From contig JAYTOI010000025.1 of assembly GCA_043747875.1 (NCBI GenBank), forward strand, positions 5,132-69,131: a DNA stretch of 64,000 nucleotides, given 5' to 3'. Position numbers and translations under genes: made by a program. The notes beneath the pieces were generated by a model that was not told the origin of the DNA, searched no databases, and was given only the letters and a program-made list of their open reading frames with translations. This DNA comes from CADEED01 sp043747875 (lineage in GTDB: Bacteria > Pseudomonadota > Gammaproteobacteria > Steroidobacterales > Steroidobacteraceae). Positions 24,875-33,524 of the stretch are shown here, piece by piece (positions within the stretch are counted from its first letter, which is position 1; each line of letters opens with the position of its first letter).

Positions 24875-26335
24875 ATGAAGCTCGCCAAGGTCTCCAACAG
24901 CCACATCCAGGCGGTCACCGGCACCACGTTCGTATCGACGCTGTCGTCGCTGCTGTTCGGCTATTGCACGGCCGTGATCTCGGGCGTGGTCGGCTCGATC
25001 GAACACAACTTCATCGCGCCGCGGCACCTGCCCGAGACCGCCGCGAACTTCCTGCTGGGGTTCACCGTGTGCGCCGCACTGCTCGGCACCATCATCGGTG
25101 CATTGACGGCGCGCCGCTCGGCGGAGTCGTTAGGCCGCAGGCGGCCGATGATCATCGCGGCGCTGCTGTTCCTGGTGTCGGCGTTCGGATCGGCATTTCC
25201 CGAAGTCGGCTTTGGCGGCGTCGGCACCATGGGCCCGGACGCAGTCTGGCCGTTCATCGTCTATCGCATCATTGGCGGCGTGGCCGTCGGCCTGGCATCG
25301 GTCATCGCGCCGATGTACGTCGCGGAGTTCGCACCGAGCGCGGTGCGCGGCCAGTTGGGCGCGTATCAGCAGATCGCAATCGCCGGGGGCATCTCGCTGG
25401 TGCTGTTCGTCAACTGGGGCATCTCACTGCAGGGCGACGATCGTTGGGTGATCGAGGTGGGCTGGCGCTACATGATGGTGTCGCTGGCGGTACCCGCGCT
25501 GGCGTTCTTCTGGCTGTCCTTCACCGTGCCCGAATCCCCGCGCTGGCTGGTGCGGCACGGCCGCATCGAGCAGGCGCGGCGTGCACTGGCGCGCTCCACG
25601 GATACCGAGGAAGTACGCGTGATGCTCGAGGATCTCGCGCAGCAGTCCCAGACAGCCGAGAAGCCGCAGCCGTTGCTGGCGTTCGGCGCGCGCGTGGTGC
25701 TCGTGGGGGTCGCGCTCAGCGTGCTGCAGCAACTGGTCGGGTTGAATGCGATTTCCTACTACGGCCCGCAGATCCTCATGAAGATGGGGTATCACCTGGA
25801 CGCTGCGTTGCTCGGGGTCCTCATCGCGCGCTGTCTCAATCTGCTCGCGACGATGATCGTGGTGTTGATCGTCGATCGCGTCGGACGCAAGCCGCTGCTC
25901 ATCGCGGGCGCGCTCTGCATGGGATTTGCGATGATGGCCATCGGCACGCTGTTCCAGACCGGCCTCACCGGCCCCTATGGCCTGATCGCCATCTGCTGCT
26001 GCTTCGTGGGATACGGCATGTCGTTCGGGCCGATCGTGTGGATCCTGATGTCGGAGCTCTTCCCCGCGCCGATTCGCGGGCAGGCGATGTCGATCGCGAT
26101 TGCCGCGCAGTGGGGCGCGAATTTCCTCGTCGCATCGACCTTCCCGGTCCTGTTCGGCAGCAGCTTCCTCACGCGCATGGCGCACCACGGCTTTCCGTTC
26201 TGGGTCTACGGCGCCTTCGCGATGCTCGCGGCTTTCACGGTGTTGCGCTACGTGCCCGAGACGAAAGGGCTCGATCACGAGGTGCTCGGCGCCTTCTGGC
26301 GGCGTCAGGCGCGGCCCGATGCAGCGCGCGCCTGA
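24875..26335 (+). CDS. Sugar-porter family MFS transporter (copy 1)
   Basis: A 486-residue, 12-helix sugar/proton symporter of the major facilitator superfamily. Sugar-porter signatures are present: SAESLGRRRPMI after helix 2, VPESPRWLVRHGR at the end of the N-half, LQQLVGLNAISYYGPQI in helix 7, VDRVGRKPLLIAG and the C-terminal VPETKGLDHE. Substrate cannot be told from sequence; the QQLVGLNAISYY motif suggests a monosaccharide. It begins 8 bases after the histidine kinase, so is likely in its operon, and is followed by a close paralogue. Confidence 0.93.
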   Translation: MKLAKVSNSHIQAVTGTTFVSTLSSLLFGYCTAVISGVVGSIEHNFIAPRHLPETAANFLLGFTVCAALLGTIIGALTARRSAESLGRRRPMIIAALLFLVSAFGSAFPEVGFGGVGTMGPDAVWPFIVYRIIGGVAVGLASVIAPMYVAEFAPSAVRGQLGAYQQIAIAGGISLVLFVNWGISLQGDDRWVIEVGWRYMMVSLAVPALAFFWLSFTVPESPRWLVRHGRIEQARRALARSTDTEEVRVMLEDLAQQSQTAEKPQPLLAFGARVVLVGVALSVLQQLVGLNAISYYGPQILMKMGYHLDAALLGVLIARCLNLLATMIVVLIVDRVGRKPLLIAGALCMGFAMMAIGTLFQTGLTGPYGLIAICCCFVGYGMSFGPIVWILMSELFPAPIRGQAMSIAIAAQWGANFLVASTFPVLFGSSFLTRMAHHGFPFWVYGAFAMLAAFTVLRYVPETKGLDHEVLGAFWRRQARPDAARA

Positions 26336-26348
26336 CAGGATTGCATCG

Positions 26349-27806
26349 ATGAAAATCGCGAAAGTCACGACCAGTCACGTCAAGGCGGTTACCGGCACCA
26401 CCTTCGTGTCGGCACTGAGCTGGCTGTTGGGCGGGTACCTCTACGCCCTGGTTGCGGGCATCGTGCCGGCGCTCGAACACAACTTCGTCGCGCCGCGCGG
26501 ACTGGGTGAGACGGCCGCCCATCTACTGCTGGGCTTCGCCGTCTGCTCGGTATTGTTCGGCACGATCATCGGCTCACTGCTCGCGCGACCCGTCGCGGAG
26601 CGGCTCGGTCGCAAGGTGCCGATCATCATCGCGGCGGTGTTGTTCCTGGTCTGCGCTGTGGGTTCGGCCTTCCCGGAGATCGCCATCGCGCCGCTCGGGA
26701 CGTCGACGCCCGACGCGTTCTGGCCTTTCGTCATCTACCGCATGATCGGCGGCTTCGCCATGGCGCTGGCGTCATTCGTCGCGCCGATGTACGTCAGCGA
26801 ATTCGCGCCGACCACAGTGCGTGGGCAGATCGGCGCGTATCAGCAGTTCGCGATCGCCGGCGGCATCTGCATCGCGTTGTGCGTGAACTGGGGCATTTCG
26901 CTGCAGGGCGACGCTGCCTGGATGCTGTCGTCGGGCTGGCGATACATGAATCTCGCGCTCGCCGTGCCGGCACTGGCGTTGTTCTGCATGAGCTTCACCG
27001 TGCCCGAGAGTCCGGCGTGGCTGGTGCGGCGCGGACGCACCGAAGAGGCGCGTCGCGCGCTCGAGCACTCCGCGGAGCCGGAGGAAATGCACGCCGCCAT
27101 GGAAGACCTCCTGGCCGAAGCGGAGCAGAAGCCCGTCACGGCGCCGGTGCTGTCGTTCGGCACGCGCGTGCTGTACGTCGGCATCGCGATCAACATCCTG
27201 CAGCAGTTCGTCGGCCTGACGGCGATTTCGTATTACGGGCCGGTGATCCTGCAGCGCCTGGGCTATCACCTGGACGAGGCATTCCTCGGCGTGCTGCTGG
27301 CGCGCTCGCTCAACGTGCTCGCGACCATGGGCGTGGTGCTGGTCGTCGACCGTGTCGGACGCAAACCGCTGCTCGTCGTCGGCGCGATCGTCATGGGCCT
27401 GTCGATGCTCGCGCTGGGTTGGCTGCTGCGTACCGGCAGCGCTCCGATGTTCGGCCTCATCGCCATCTGCTGCTATCTGGTCGGGCTCGGCCTCTCGTTC
27501 GGGCCCATCGTGTGGATAATGCTTTCCGAGATCTTTCCAGCGCCGATCCGCGCGAAAGCCACGTCCATCGCCATGTGGGCCCAGTGGGGCGCCAACCTGT
27601 GCGTGGCCTTGTCGTTTCCCGCGCTGTTCGGTTCCACGGTCAACGCGTACTCGAACGGAGCGCTGCCGTTCTGGATCTACGGCGGCTTCGCATTGATTGC
27701 GGGGTTCGTGGTGTTGCGCTTCGTGCCCGAAACGAAGGGCGTCGACAACGAGGTGCTGGGCACGTTCTGGCGCCGGCAGTCGCGGGCGTCCGCCGCGCGC
27801 GCCTGA
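26349..27806 (+). CDS. Sugar-porter family MFS transporter (copy 2)
   Basis: A 485-residue paralogue of the preceding transporter with the same motifs in the same places (VPESPAWLVRRGR, LQQFVGLTAISYYGPVI, VDRVGRKPLLVVG, VPETKGVDNE) and the same N-terminus pattern (MKIAKVTTSHVKAVTGTTF). The two are a recent tandem duplication that has diverged, for example in helix 7 (Asn to Thr at the sugar-contacting position), which may change substrate. The ATG at 26349 lies 13 bases after the first copy's stop. The gene converges on the minus-strand DUF6624 gene 2 bases later. Confidence 0.93.
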   Translation: MKIAKVTTSHVKAVTGTTFVSALSWLLGGYLYALVAGIVPALEHNFVAPRGLGETAAHLLLGFAVCSVLFGTIIGSLLARPVAERLGRKVPIIIAAVLFLVCAVGSAFPEIAIAPLGTSTPDAFWPFVIYRMIGGFAMALASFVAPMYVSEFAPTTVRGQIGAYQQFAIAGGICIALCVNWGISLQGDAAWMLSSGWRYMNLALAVPALALFCMSFTVPESPAWLVRRGRTEEARRALEHSAEPEEMHAAMEDLLAEAEQKPVTAPVLSFGTRVLYVGIAINILQQFVGLTAISYYGPVILQRLGYHLDEAFLGVLLARSLNVLATMGVVLVVDRVGRKPLLVVGAIVMGLSMLALGWLLRTGSAPMFGLIAICCYLVGLGLSFGPIVWIMLSEIFPAPIRAKATSIAMWAQWGANLCVALSFPALFGSTVNAYSNGALPFWIYGGFALIAGFVVLRFVPETKGVDNEVLGTFWRRQSRASAARA

Positions 27807-27808
27807 CT

Positions 27809-28390
27809 TCAGTTGATCCAGCCCACGCTGCGGCGGAATTCGAGCTCGCGCGCTTCGCTCGCCGCCACGACCTCGGCGGACGGCTGTGGCTGCAGGCGCG
27901 CCTGTGCCAGTGTTTGTGCCAGCGGCGGCAGACCCGCCTGCATGCGCATGGAATTCACGCGGCCCTCGTCTTCGAGCGGATGCGGCTCGAGTCCGTCGGG
28001 ACCCAGCCGCAGTTGCGTGCCGTAGCGCTGCGGCCGGCCCTCGTATACCCGGATACGGTCGTCGATGATCGCGAACTGCCAGCGGGGCAGGTCATTGGAT
28101 TGCGTGGCGCGGTCGATGTGATCGCGGCACTGACGCATGAAAACCGGTTCGGAGTATGAATGCAGCGCGATGCGCCATGCGGCCTTTGCGCCCTGCTCAC
28201 CGACCAGTGTGTGCCCGGGCCAGCCGAACACGGCCACGATCTGACGCAGCCGGCTCGCGTTGGTGCGATGAACCTCTTCGAGCCTGGAGTGGTATTGATG
28301 GTCCAGTTCGCCGGCGGCAGTGAGTTGGGCACGCACCGCCTGGTCGTGCGCTTCCATGTCGAGAAGCGCCTTCGATAATGATTCGTCCAT
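27809..28390 (-). CDS. DUF6624-like protein
   Basis: A 193-residue cytoplasmic protein. The central part, with EVHRTNASRLRQIVAVFGWP, GHTLVGEQGAKAAWRIALHS and a following Arg/Asp-rich stretch that includes YGTQLRLG, matches what I know as DUF6624, a family of unknown function often found near toxins or as stand-alone genes. The Met at 28390 (MDESLSKALLDMEAHD) is chosen as the start because upstream codons in the frame are Arg-rich and lack similarity. It converges tail-to-tail with the second sugar porter. Confidence 0.7.
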   Translation of the reverse strand: MDESLSKALLDMEAHDQAVRAQLTAAGELDHQYHSRLEEVHRTNASRLRQIVAVFGWPGHTLVGEQGAKAAWRIALHSYSEPVFMRQCRDHIDRATQSNDLPRWQFAIIDDRIRVYEGRPQRYGTQLRLGPDGLEPHPLEDEGRVNSMRMQAGLPPLAQTLAQARLQPQPSAEVVAASEARELEFRRSVGWIN

Positions 28391-28454
28391 TCCTCGCCAC
28401 GTCCTCCACGGTCTTCGATGCCGGCTCCTTCGGCCTGCCGCGAATATACGCGAA

Positions 28455-28490
28455 AACGCAAACACCCCGCGCGGCCCACGCCGCGCGGGG
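28455..28490 (-). terminator. Intrinsic terminator of the EF-hand gene (minus strand)
   Basis: Read on the minus strand, a 10-base-pair perfect stem (CCCCGCGCGG and CCGCGCGGGG around a 6-base loop, 28465-28490) is followed by TGTTTGCGTTTT. It lies about 20 bases beyond the stop of the minus-strand EF-hand gene and ahead of the DUF6624 gene, so the two minus-strand genes are probably separate units. Confidence 0.7.
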
Positions 28491-28511
28491 ATTGGTCTGG
28501 TCGCGAAAGAC

Positions 28512-28817
28512 CTATTGCGGCTGCGGATCGCCACCGATGCCGGTGTCGTTGCGCTTCTGCTTGTTCACGGCGCGTTTGTATTCCGCGTCGTCGAGATAGC
28601 CGTCGCCATCCTTGTCCGCCGACGAGAAGCTCTCGATCAGGCTGGGATCCGCCGATGCCTCGGGCATGGAGATGCGGCCATCCTTGTTCGCGTCGAGCGC
28701 ATCGAACGAGATGCTCTCTCCGGCAGGAGTCGCGGGCATCGTCTTGCCGCTTTCGGCGGCGAGCGCGGCCAGCGGCAGGACGGCGGCCACGGCGGCAATC
28801 GACAGTCGCGTTTTCAT
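28512..28817 (-). CDS. Secreted EF-hand calcium-binding protein
   Basis: A 101-residue exported protein: Sec signal peptide (about 1-21) and two canonical EF-hand loops, Asp42-Glu53 (DANKDGRISMPE) and Asp68-Glu79 (DKDGDGYLDDAE), separated by about 14 residues. Each loop has ligands at positions 1, 3, 5, 9 and 12 of the loop as expected or nearly so, so calcium binding is likely. Small EF-hand proteins of this kind are common in the periplasm of Proteobacteria; their roles are little known. It is transcribed away from the antiporter gene. Confidence 0.85.
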   Translation of the reverse strand: MKTRLSIAAVAAVLPLAALAAESGKTMPATPAGESISFDALDANKDGRISMPEASADPSLIESFSSADKDGDGYLDDAEYKRAVNKQKRNDTGIGGDPQPQ

Positions 28818-28988
28818 GGTGAACTTCCTATCTAGTTACGGAACGTTCCATTGAGCCACTGAGCGGTGGCGATTCGAAGGCACGGTGTGCGGTGGCGCGG
28901 CGGGCCGACACCTGCCGTAGTGTCCACTGACGCAAATGTCGGAAGGCGCCTGCTTCAGTGGCGGCGCGAACCGCCGAGTCTTGCCCGG

Positions 28989-30278
28989 GTGAATGCGTTC
29001 TGGTTCCTGCTCGTCGGCGTGCTGCTGGTGGCGATCGCGCTGCTCGGGCGGTTCCTCGACCGGCTGCCCGTCAGTCCCGCGATGATCTACCTGTTGGTCG
29101 GATTCCTGCTGGGCCCGGCGGCGTTCGATGCGCTCGAGCTGCATCCCATGCGGCATCTGCCGATGCTCGAATCGATCACCGAGATCGCGCTGTTGATCGC
29201 ACTGTTCACCGTCGGCATCAAACTGCGCGTGCCCATCTTCGAAAAAACGGGGGGCGACTGGCGTTGGAGTCTGCCGCTGCGATTGGCCACGGTTTCGATG
29301 GTGGTCACCATAGCCGCGATGACCGCGGCCGGCACTTGGTTGTTAGGCTTGAGCCTGCCGATCGCGCTGCTCATCGCCGCGACCCTGGCGCCCACCGATC
29401 CTGTGCTCGCCTCGGAGGTGCAATTGCGCGGTCCGGAGGATCGCGACGGCCTGCGCTTCGCGCTCACGGGCGAGGGCGGACTCAACGACGGCACCGCGTT
29501 TCCGTTCGTACTGCTCGGCCTCGGCCTGCTCGGCTTGCGCGAGCTCGGCGACTGGGGCATGCGCTGGCTGGCGCTGGACCTGGTGTGGGGGACAGTCGCC
29601 GGGCTCGGAGTCGGATTCGCAGTCGGCGATGTGCTGGCGCGTGGCGTGCGGCGCCTGCGCGCGTGGCGTCGCGACGTGTTCATCCTCGATGAGTTCCTGC
29701 TGCTCGGCGTGATCGCGATGAGCTACGGCATCGCGCTCGCGGTGCATGGACTGGGCTTCCTCGCGGTATTCGCCGCCGGCCTGGCGCTGCGCCGCGCCGA
29801 CGATATGCATGCGGGAGAGCAGCCGGACCGGCCGCCGATCACGCCCAGTCTGCTGAACGTCAACGAGCAGATAGAGCGCATCGTCGAAGTGGCGGTAGTG
29901 CTGCTCGTAGGCGCGATGATCTCGACCGGCTACTGGTCCATGAACGGGCTCGTGCTCGCGGCGCTGCTGTTCTTCGCGGTCCGGCCACTGGCGGTGTGGT
30001 TAGGTGTGCTGGGCGTGCCGAAGGCGCAGGCACCGCGCCGCCTGCTCGGCTGGTTCGGCATCCGCGGCATAGGCTCGGTGTATTACGCCGTTTTCATCGC
30101 GAGTCATGAGATCGCTTTTCCGGACGCGGTGGAGCTGCTGTCGAGCGTGTTCACCGTGATCGCTGCATCGATCGTCGTGCACGGGATATCGGCGGCGCCC
30201 CTCATGGAGCTCTACCGTTTGCGCGGCGCGCGCCGTACCGCCCGCGCGGCAGCGCGCCCGGTGTCGGACAAACGATGA
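28989..30278 (+). CDS. Cation/proton antiporter (CPA1, NhaP-like)
   Basis: A 429-residue membrane protein with about 12 hydrophobic segments. Family signs are DRLPVSPAMIYLLVGFLLGP in the first helices, LAPTDPVLASEVQ (the Thr-Asp-Pro ion-site motif) and GGLNDGTAFPFVLLG. These mark a sodium or potassium/proton exchanger of the CPA1 type, used for pH and salt homeostasis. The GTG at 28989 puts the first helix right after the start; the frame is open upstream to 28866 without homology. It opens a series of envelope and osmotic-stress genes. A 7-base-pair stem (CCGCCGC/GCGGCGG) lies about 45 bases after its stop but lacks a T tract. Confidence 0.9.
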   Translation: MNAFWFLLVGVLLVAIALLGRFLDRLPVSPAMIYLLVGFLLGPAAFDALELHPMRHLPMLESITEIALLIALFTVGIKLRVPIFEKTGGDWRWSLPLRLATVSMVVTIAAMTAAGTWLLGLSLPIALLIAATLAPTDPVLASEVQLRGPEDRDGLRFALTGEGGLNDGTAFPFVLLGLGLLGLRELGDWGMRWLALDLVWGTVAGLGVGFAVGDVLARGVRRLRAWRRDVFILDEFLLLGVIAMSYGIALAVHGLGFLAVFAAGLALRRADDMHAGEQPDRPPITPSLLNVNEQIERIVEVAVVLLVGAMISTGYWSMNGLVLAALLFFAVRPLAVWLGVLGVPKAQAPRRLLGWFGIRGIGSVYYAVFIASHEIAFPDAVELLSSVFTVIAASIVVHGISAAPLMELYRLRGARRTARAAARPVSDKR

Positions 30279-30381
30279 CGGGGGCGACGCCGCGCTCCCA
30301 CGCCATTCTCAGGGCCCGCCGCTGCACGCGGCGGTGCGGCAAACCCACACTCCCCATACGCCTAAGAAACATGGAGGGGTC

Positions 30382-30645
30382 ATGAGTTGGGATCGCATGT
30401 CGGCGAATTGGGCCCATTGGAAAGGCCGGGTTCGCGAACGCTGGGGACGACTCACGGACGATGAGCTCACCGTCGTTGCCGGTCGACGCGACCAACTCAC
30501 TTCCCGCATCCAGGAGGCATACGGACTCACGCGCGCAGAGGCCGAACGGCAGCTGCACAACTGGGAACGCAATCTCGCCGTCGAGGACTACCGAGAAGTG
30601 TCCTTCGACGAAACGCAAGCGCACAAGGTCACTGAAAATTCATGA
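30382..30645 (+). CDS. CsbD-family stress protein
   Basis: An 87-residue hydrophilic protein: WDRMSANWAHWKGRVRERWG then LTDDELTVVAGRRDQL and a C-terminal amphipathic helix. The Asn-Trp-x2-Trp-Lys-Gly and the Leu-Thr-Asp-Asp-Glu-Leu pattern are those of the CsbD/YjbJ family, general-stress proteins of unknown function induced by osmotic or stationary-phase stress. A strong ribosome site (GGAGGGG) lies ahead of the ATG at 30382. The lipoprotein gene follows 16 bases later. Confidence 0.88.
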   Translation: MSWDRMSANWAHWKGRVRERWGRLTDDELTVVAGRRDQLTSRIQEAYGLTRAEAERQLHNWERNLAVEDYREVSFDETQAHKVTENS

Positions 30646-30661
30646 AAGGAACTGCCACGCC

Positions 30662-31081
30662 ATGATCACCCTCAACGGAATCCGCAACACCTTCTGGTGC
30701 GTCATCGCATTCGGGATCGTCGGATGCGCTTCGGCACCACTGCCGATCGACAAACTCGCCGTCGCGCAGAATTCGCTGCAGCGCGCCGAACAGGCACAGG
30801 CTGCGCAGTTCGCGCAGCTCGAGCTCACCACCGCGCGCAACAAACTCGCGGCGGCGCAATCGGCAGCCGACAAGAAAGAGGCGGAACTCGCCGCGCGGCT
30901 CGCCGACCAGGCCGACGCCGACGCGCAGTTGGCCGAATCCACCGCCCGCGCCAAGCAGCAACAACAACTCGTCGACGAGATGGACGCCAGCCTGCGCGAT
31001 CTGCGCGACGAAACACTGCGCCGTTCCGGTGGGGGCGCGCAAATGCCGCAGCCGACACCGACTCCGGCGCCCCAGCAGTGA
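30662..31081 (+). CDS. DUF4398-type lipoprotein
   Basis: A 139-residue lipoprotein with a signal peptide ending in lipobox Ile-Val-Gly-Cys (Cys about residue 22). The mature part is almost wholly helical and Ala/Gln-rich (QRAEQAQAAQFAQLELTTAR, then long Ala-Asp-Lys-Glu runs), matching the DUF4398 pattern of a helical hairpin, and ends in a Gln/Pro/Thr tail. It precedes an OmpA-like lipoprotein that carries the same kind of N-terminal domain, so the two may interact in the outer membrane or wall. Start supported by GGAAC and by the signal peptide. Confidence 0.8.
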   Translation: MITLNGIRNTFWCVIAFGIVGCASAPLPIDKLAVAQNSLQRAEQAQAAQFAQLELTTARNKLAAAQSAADKKEAELAARLADQADADAQLAESTARAKQQQQLVDEMDASLRDLRDETLRRSGGGAQMPQPTPTPAPQQ

Positions 31082-31092
31082 AGGAGATAATC

Positions 31093-32058
31093 ATGAAGCT
31101 TCCATTTCCTCGTACAACCCTGGTTGCCGCCATCTCGGCCGTCTTGTTAGGCGTCGCCGGATGCCAGAGCACCCCCGAGCCGGGCGCCATGCTCACCCAG
31201 GCGCGCAACGCCGTCGCCGAGGCCGAGGCGAATCCGGATGTTTCCAAATACGCGCCCACCGAGCTGGACCGTGCGCGCAAGCTGCTGATCAACGCGGAGA
31301 GCTCCGCGAAAGAGAAAGGCGCCAAGGATCCGGTCTCCACGCATTACGCCTACCTCACCACGCAGCTGGCGCACATCGCCGAACAGCGTGCGCACGAGCA
31401 GGCGGCCACCACGCGCATCAAGGCAGGCGAGTCCGAGCGCACGCGCATCCTGCTGTCGGCCCGCGAGAACGAGGCCAACGATGCGGTCGCCCAGGCGCGC
31501 GCCGCGCAGACTGCGGCTCAATCGGCGCAAGCCGACGCGCTGGCGTCGCAAGCCAACGCTCAGGCGTCGCAAGCCAACGCCCAGGCGGCGCAGTCGCAGA
31601 TGATGCAGGCCCAGGCCGACTCGCAGCGTCTCGCGGCTCAGCTGGAGGAGCTGCAGGCCTCGCAGACTTCGCGCGGAATCGTGCTCACGCTCGACGATGT
31701 GTTGTTCGATACCGGGCGCGCGCAGCTCAAGTCCGGCGCACGGCGTTCACTGGACCAGATCGCCCAGTTCCTCAGCGAACATCCGCAGCGACGCGTACAG
31801 GTCGAAGGCTTTACGGACAGTCAGGGCACCGACGACTACAACCTCGAGCTTTCGCAGAGTCGCGCGGACGCAGTGGCCATGGCCATCATCCAACGCGGCG
31901 TCGCCGCGGAGCGCGTGCGCGCGCTCGGGTACGGTGAGCAGTTCCCCGTGGCGAGCAACGCCAGCGACGGCAGCCGTCAGTTGAACCGCCGCGTGGAGAT
32001 CATCGTGTCGAACGAGAACACGCCCATTCCGGGCCGCGCGGAGTCGGGAAGGCCGTGA
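31093..32058 (+). CDS. OmpA-like lipoprotein with N-terminal DUF4398 domain
   Basis: A 321-residue outer-membrane lipoprotein: lipobox Val-Ala-Gly-Cys (Cys about residue 24), a helical DUF4398-like region (about 30-110), a long Ala/Gln coiled coil with a 21-base tandem repeat around 31543-31584 encoding Ala-Ser-Gln-Ala-Asn-Ala-Gln, and a C-terminal OmpA-like peptidoglycan-binding domain (about 195-310: VLFDTGRAQLKSGARRSLD, VEGFTDSQGTDDYNLELSQS, NRRVEIIV). It likely ties the outer membrane to the wall. AAGGAG lies ahead of the ATG. It overlaps the sigma-54 activator by 4 bases, an odd partner for a structural protein. Confidence 0.9.
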   Translation: MKLPFPRTTLVAAISAVLLGVAGCQSTPEPGAMLTQARNAVAEAEANPDVSKYAPTELDRARKLLINAESSAKEKGAKDPVSTHYAYLTTQLAHIAEQRAHEQAATTRIKAGESERTRILLSARENEANDAVAQARAAQTAAQSAQADALASQANAQASQANAQAAQSQMMQAQADSQRLAAQLEELQASQTSRGIVLTLDDVLFDTGRAQLKSGARRSLDQIAQFLSEHPQRRVQVEGFTDSQGTDDYNLELSQSRADAVAMAIIQRGVAAERVRALGYGEQFPVASNASDGSRQLNRRVEIIVSNENTPIPGRAESGRP

Positions 32059-33152
32059 AGCTACCCAACGGAGAATTTTTCTCCGCGGACATCGGCGCGG
32101 GCCTCGCGCCCGAGACGGAATCGATCGCGGTGGCGGCCAGCGGGGGGCAGGCGCGAATGCCGGTGCTGCGGGGGCATGCGGAGCGCATGCAGGAGTGCGC
32201 GCTGCGGCTGATCGGCAATTCGAGTGGCATGCACCGCGTGCGCGATCTCATCGGACGCGTTGCTCCGACCGATTCGACCGTGTTCATCTGCGGCGAATCG
32301 GGTTGTGGCAAGGAGCTCGTTGCCGAGGCGGTGCACATCATGAGCCCGCGCGCGCAGCAGCCCTTCGTGGCGATCAACTGCGCCGCGATTCCGGCCACCT
32401 TGATCGAAGCCGAGTTGTTCGGGCACGAGCGTGGCAGCTTCACCGGCGCGGTGCGTACGCGCGAGGGCGTATTCGAGCGTGCCAGCGGCGGCACGCTGCT
32501 GCTCGACGAGATCACCGAGATGCCGCTCGATCTGCAGTCGCGGTTGTTGCGCGTGCTCGAGACCAAACGATTGTCGCGTGTCGGCGGCTCGAGCGACCTG
32601 CATGTGGATGTGCGCGTGATCGCGTCCACGAACCGTTCGCCGGCGCAGGCCTTCGCGGAGGGTCGGCTGCGCGAAGACATCTACTATCGCCTCGCGGTGG
32701 TCACCGTGCAGTTGCCGCCATTGCGCGAGCGCGGGGACGACATTCTGTTGCTGGCAGAGTTCTTCATCGGCGAGCTCAACCTGCGCCATGGCACCCACAA
32801 GCGCCTGTCCGAAGATTTGCGGGCCCGCTTCCTGCGTCACGACTGGCCCGGCAACGTGCGTGAGCTGAGGAATGCAGTGGAGCGCGCGTTCATCCTCTGC
32901 GATGGGGAGTTGAGTCTTTCCGAGCAGGAGATGCCGAGCCTGCGCAATGCGACGCCGAACGCCTCGTCCGCCGGCATCAGCATGCCCATCGGCGCGACGC
33001 TCGACGAGATCGAGCGCACGTTCATCCTGGCGACCCTGGAGCATTTCGAGGGCGACAAGCGTCGCGCCGCGGACGTGCTCGGGTGCAGCCTGAAGACGCT
33101 GTACAACAAGCTGCACGCGTATCAACGCGAGCGCCACGCGGGCATGAACTGA
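32055..33152 (+). CDS. Sigma-54-dependent transcriptional activator without receiver domain
   Basis: A 365-residue bacterial enhancer-binding protein. About 55 N-terminal residues have no recognised sensor. Then comes the AAA+ core (about 56-285): Walker A GESGCGKE (80-87), the sigma-54 contact loop GSFTGA (127-132, the usual motif is GAFTGA), Walker B GGTLLLDEI and arginine finger region. A Fis-type helix-turn-helix ends the protein (RRAADVLGCSLKTLYNKL). It starts with a GTG in the TGA of the OmpA-like gene, so translation is coupled. Without a phosphorylation domain it must be controlled otherwise, perhaps by its amount or by a partner protein, as with PspF. Confidence 0.92.
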   Translation: MKLPNGEFFSADIGAGLAPETESIAVAASGGQARMPVLRGHAERMQECALRLIGNSSGMHRVRDLIGRVAPTDSTVFICGESGCGKELVAEAVHIMSPRAQQPFVAINCAAIPATLIEAELFGHERGSFTGAVRTREGVFERASGGTLLLDEITEMPLDLQSRLLRVLETKRLSRVGGSSDLHVDVRVIASTNRSPAQAFAEGRLREDIYYRLAVVTVQLPPLRERGDDILLLAEFFIGELNLRHGTHKRLSEDLRARFLRHDWPGNVRELRNAVERAFILCDGELSLSEQEMPSLRNATPNASSAGISMPIGATLDEIERTFILATLEHFEGDKRRAADVLGCSLKTLYNKLHAYQRERHAGMN

Positions 33153-33174
33153 GGCTGCGCCGCGCGCGCCATCG

Positions 33175-33186
33175 GTGCCCGGGCAC
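33175..33186. promoter_or_regulatory. Perfect 12-base palindrome upstream of the GlsB/YeaQ gene
   Basis: GTGCCCGGGCAC lies 44 bases ahead of the GlsB/YeaQ ATG, in the 77-base gap after the sigma-54 activator. It could be an operator. At this GC content such palindromes are not rare by chance, so support is weak. Confidence 0.2.
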
Positions 33187-33229
33187 TCATTTTCGTTTCT
33201 AGTCGGTCGAAGTCACAGGAGATAATCTC

Positions 33230-33499
33230 ATGGGTATAATTTTGTGGTTGGTCATAGGTGGTGTGGTTGGTTGGCTCGCGAGCATCGTCATGAAGCGGGA
33301 CGGCAGCCAGGGCATCATTCTCAATATCGTCGTCGGCATCGTCGGAGCCCTGCTCGGCGGTTGGTTGCTGGGCCCGGCCCTCGGAGCACCGAGCATCAAT
33401 TCTGGTGTCATCAGCGTCGGCAGCTTGCTGGTGTCGTTCCTCGGCGCCGTCATTCTGCTCGCCATCGTCAATCTGGTTTCGCGCAATCGCGTGAGATGA
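33230..33499 (+). CDS. GlsB/YeaQ/YmgE-family stress membrane protein
   Basis: An 89-residue very hydrophobic protein with three membrane helices and the family pattern GVVGWLASIVMKRDGSQG followed by Ile-Val-Gly-Ile-Val-Gly-Ala-Leu-Leu-Gly-Gly. These small proteins, once called transglycosylase-associated, are stress-induced; in Enterococcus GlsB is linked to bile-salt stress. The ATG at 33230 has AGGAG ahead. Its place between a sigma-54 activator and a DUF421 membrane protein fits the envelope-stress setting. Confidence 0.88.
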   Translation: MGIILWLVIGGVVGWLASIVMKRDGSQGIILNIVVGIVGALLGGWLLGPALGAPSINSGVISVGSLLVSFLGAVILLAIVNLVSRNRVR

Positions 33500-33524
33500 T
33501 CGACGAGCGCGGCCGAGCGCGACG

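Noticed and set aside
30320..30338. Terminator after the cation/proton antiporter gene
   Set aside because: A 7-base-pair GC stem is present, but no T tract follows, so I did not call it a terminator.
32055..33152. NtrC-type response regulator
   Set aside because: The N-terminus of about 55 residues is too short and lacks the receiver Asp and Lys positions, so it is only an enhancer-binding core.
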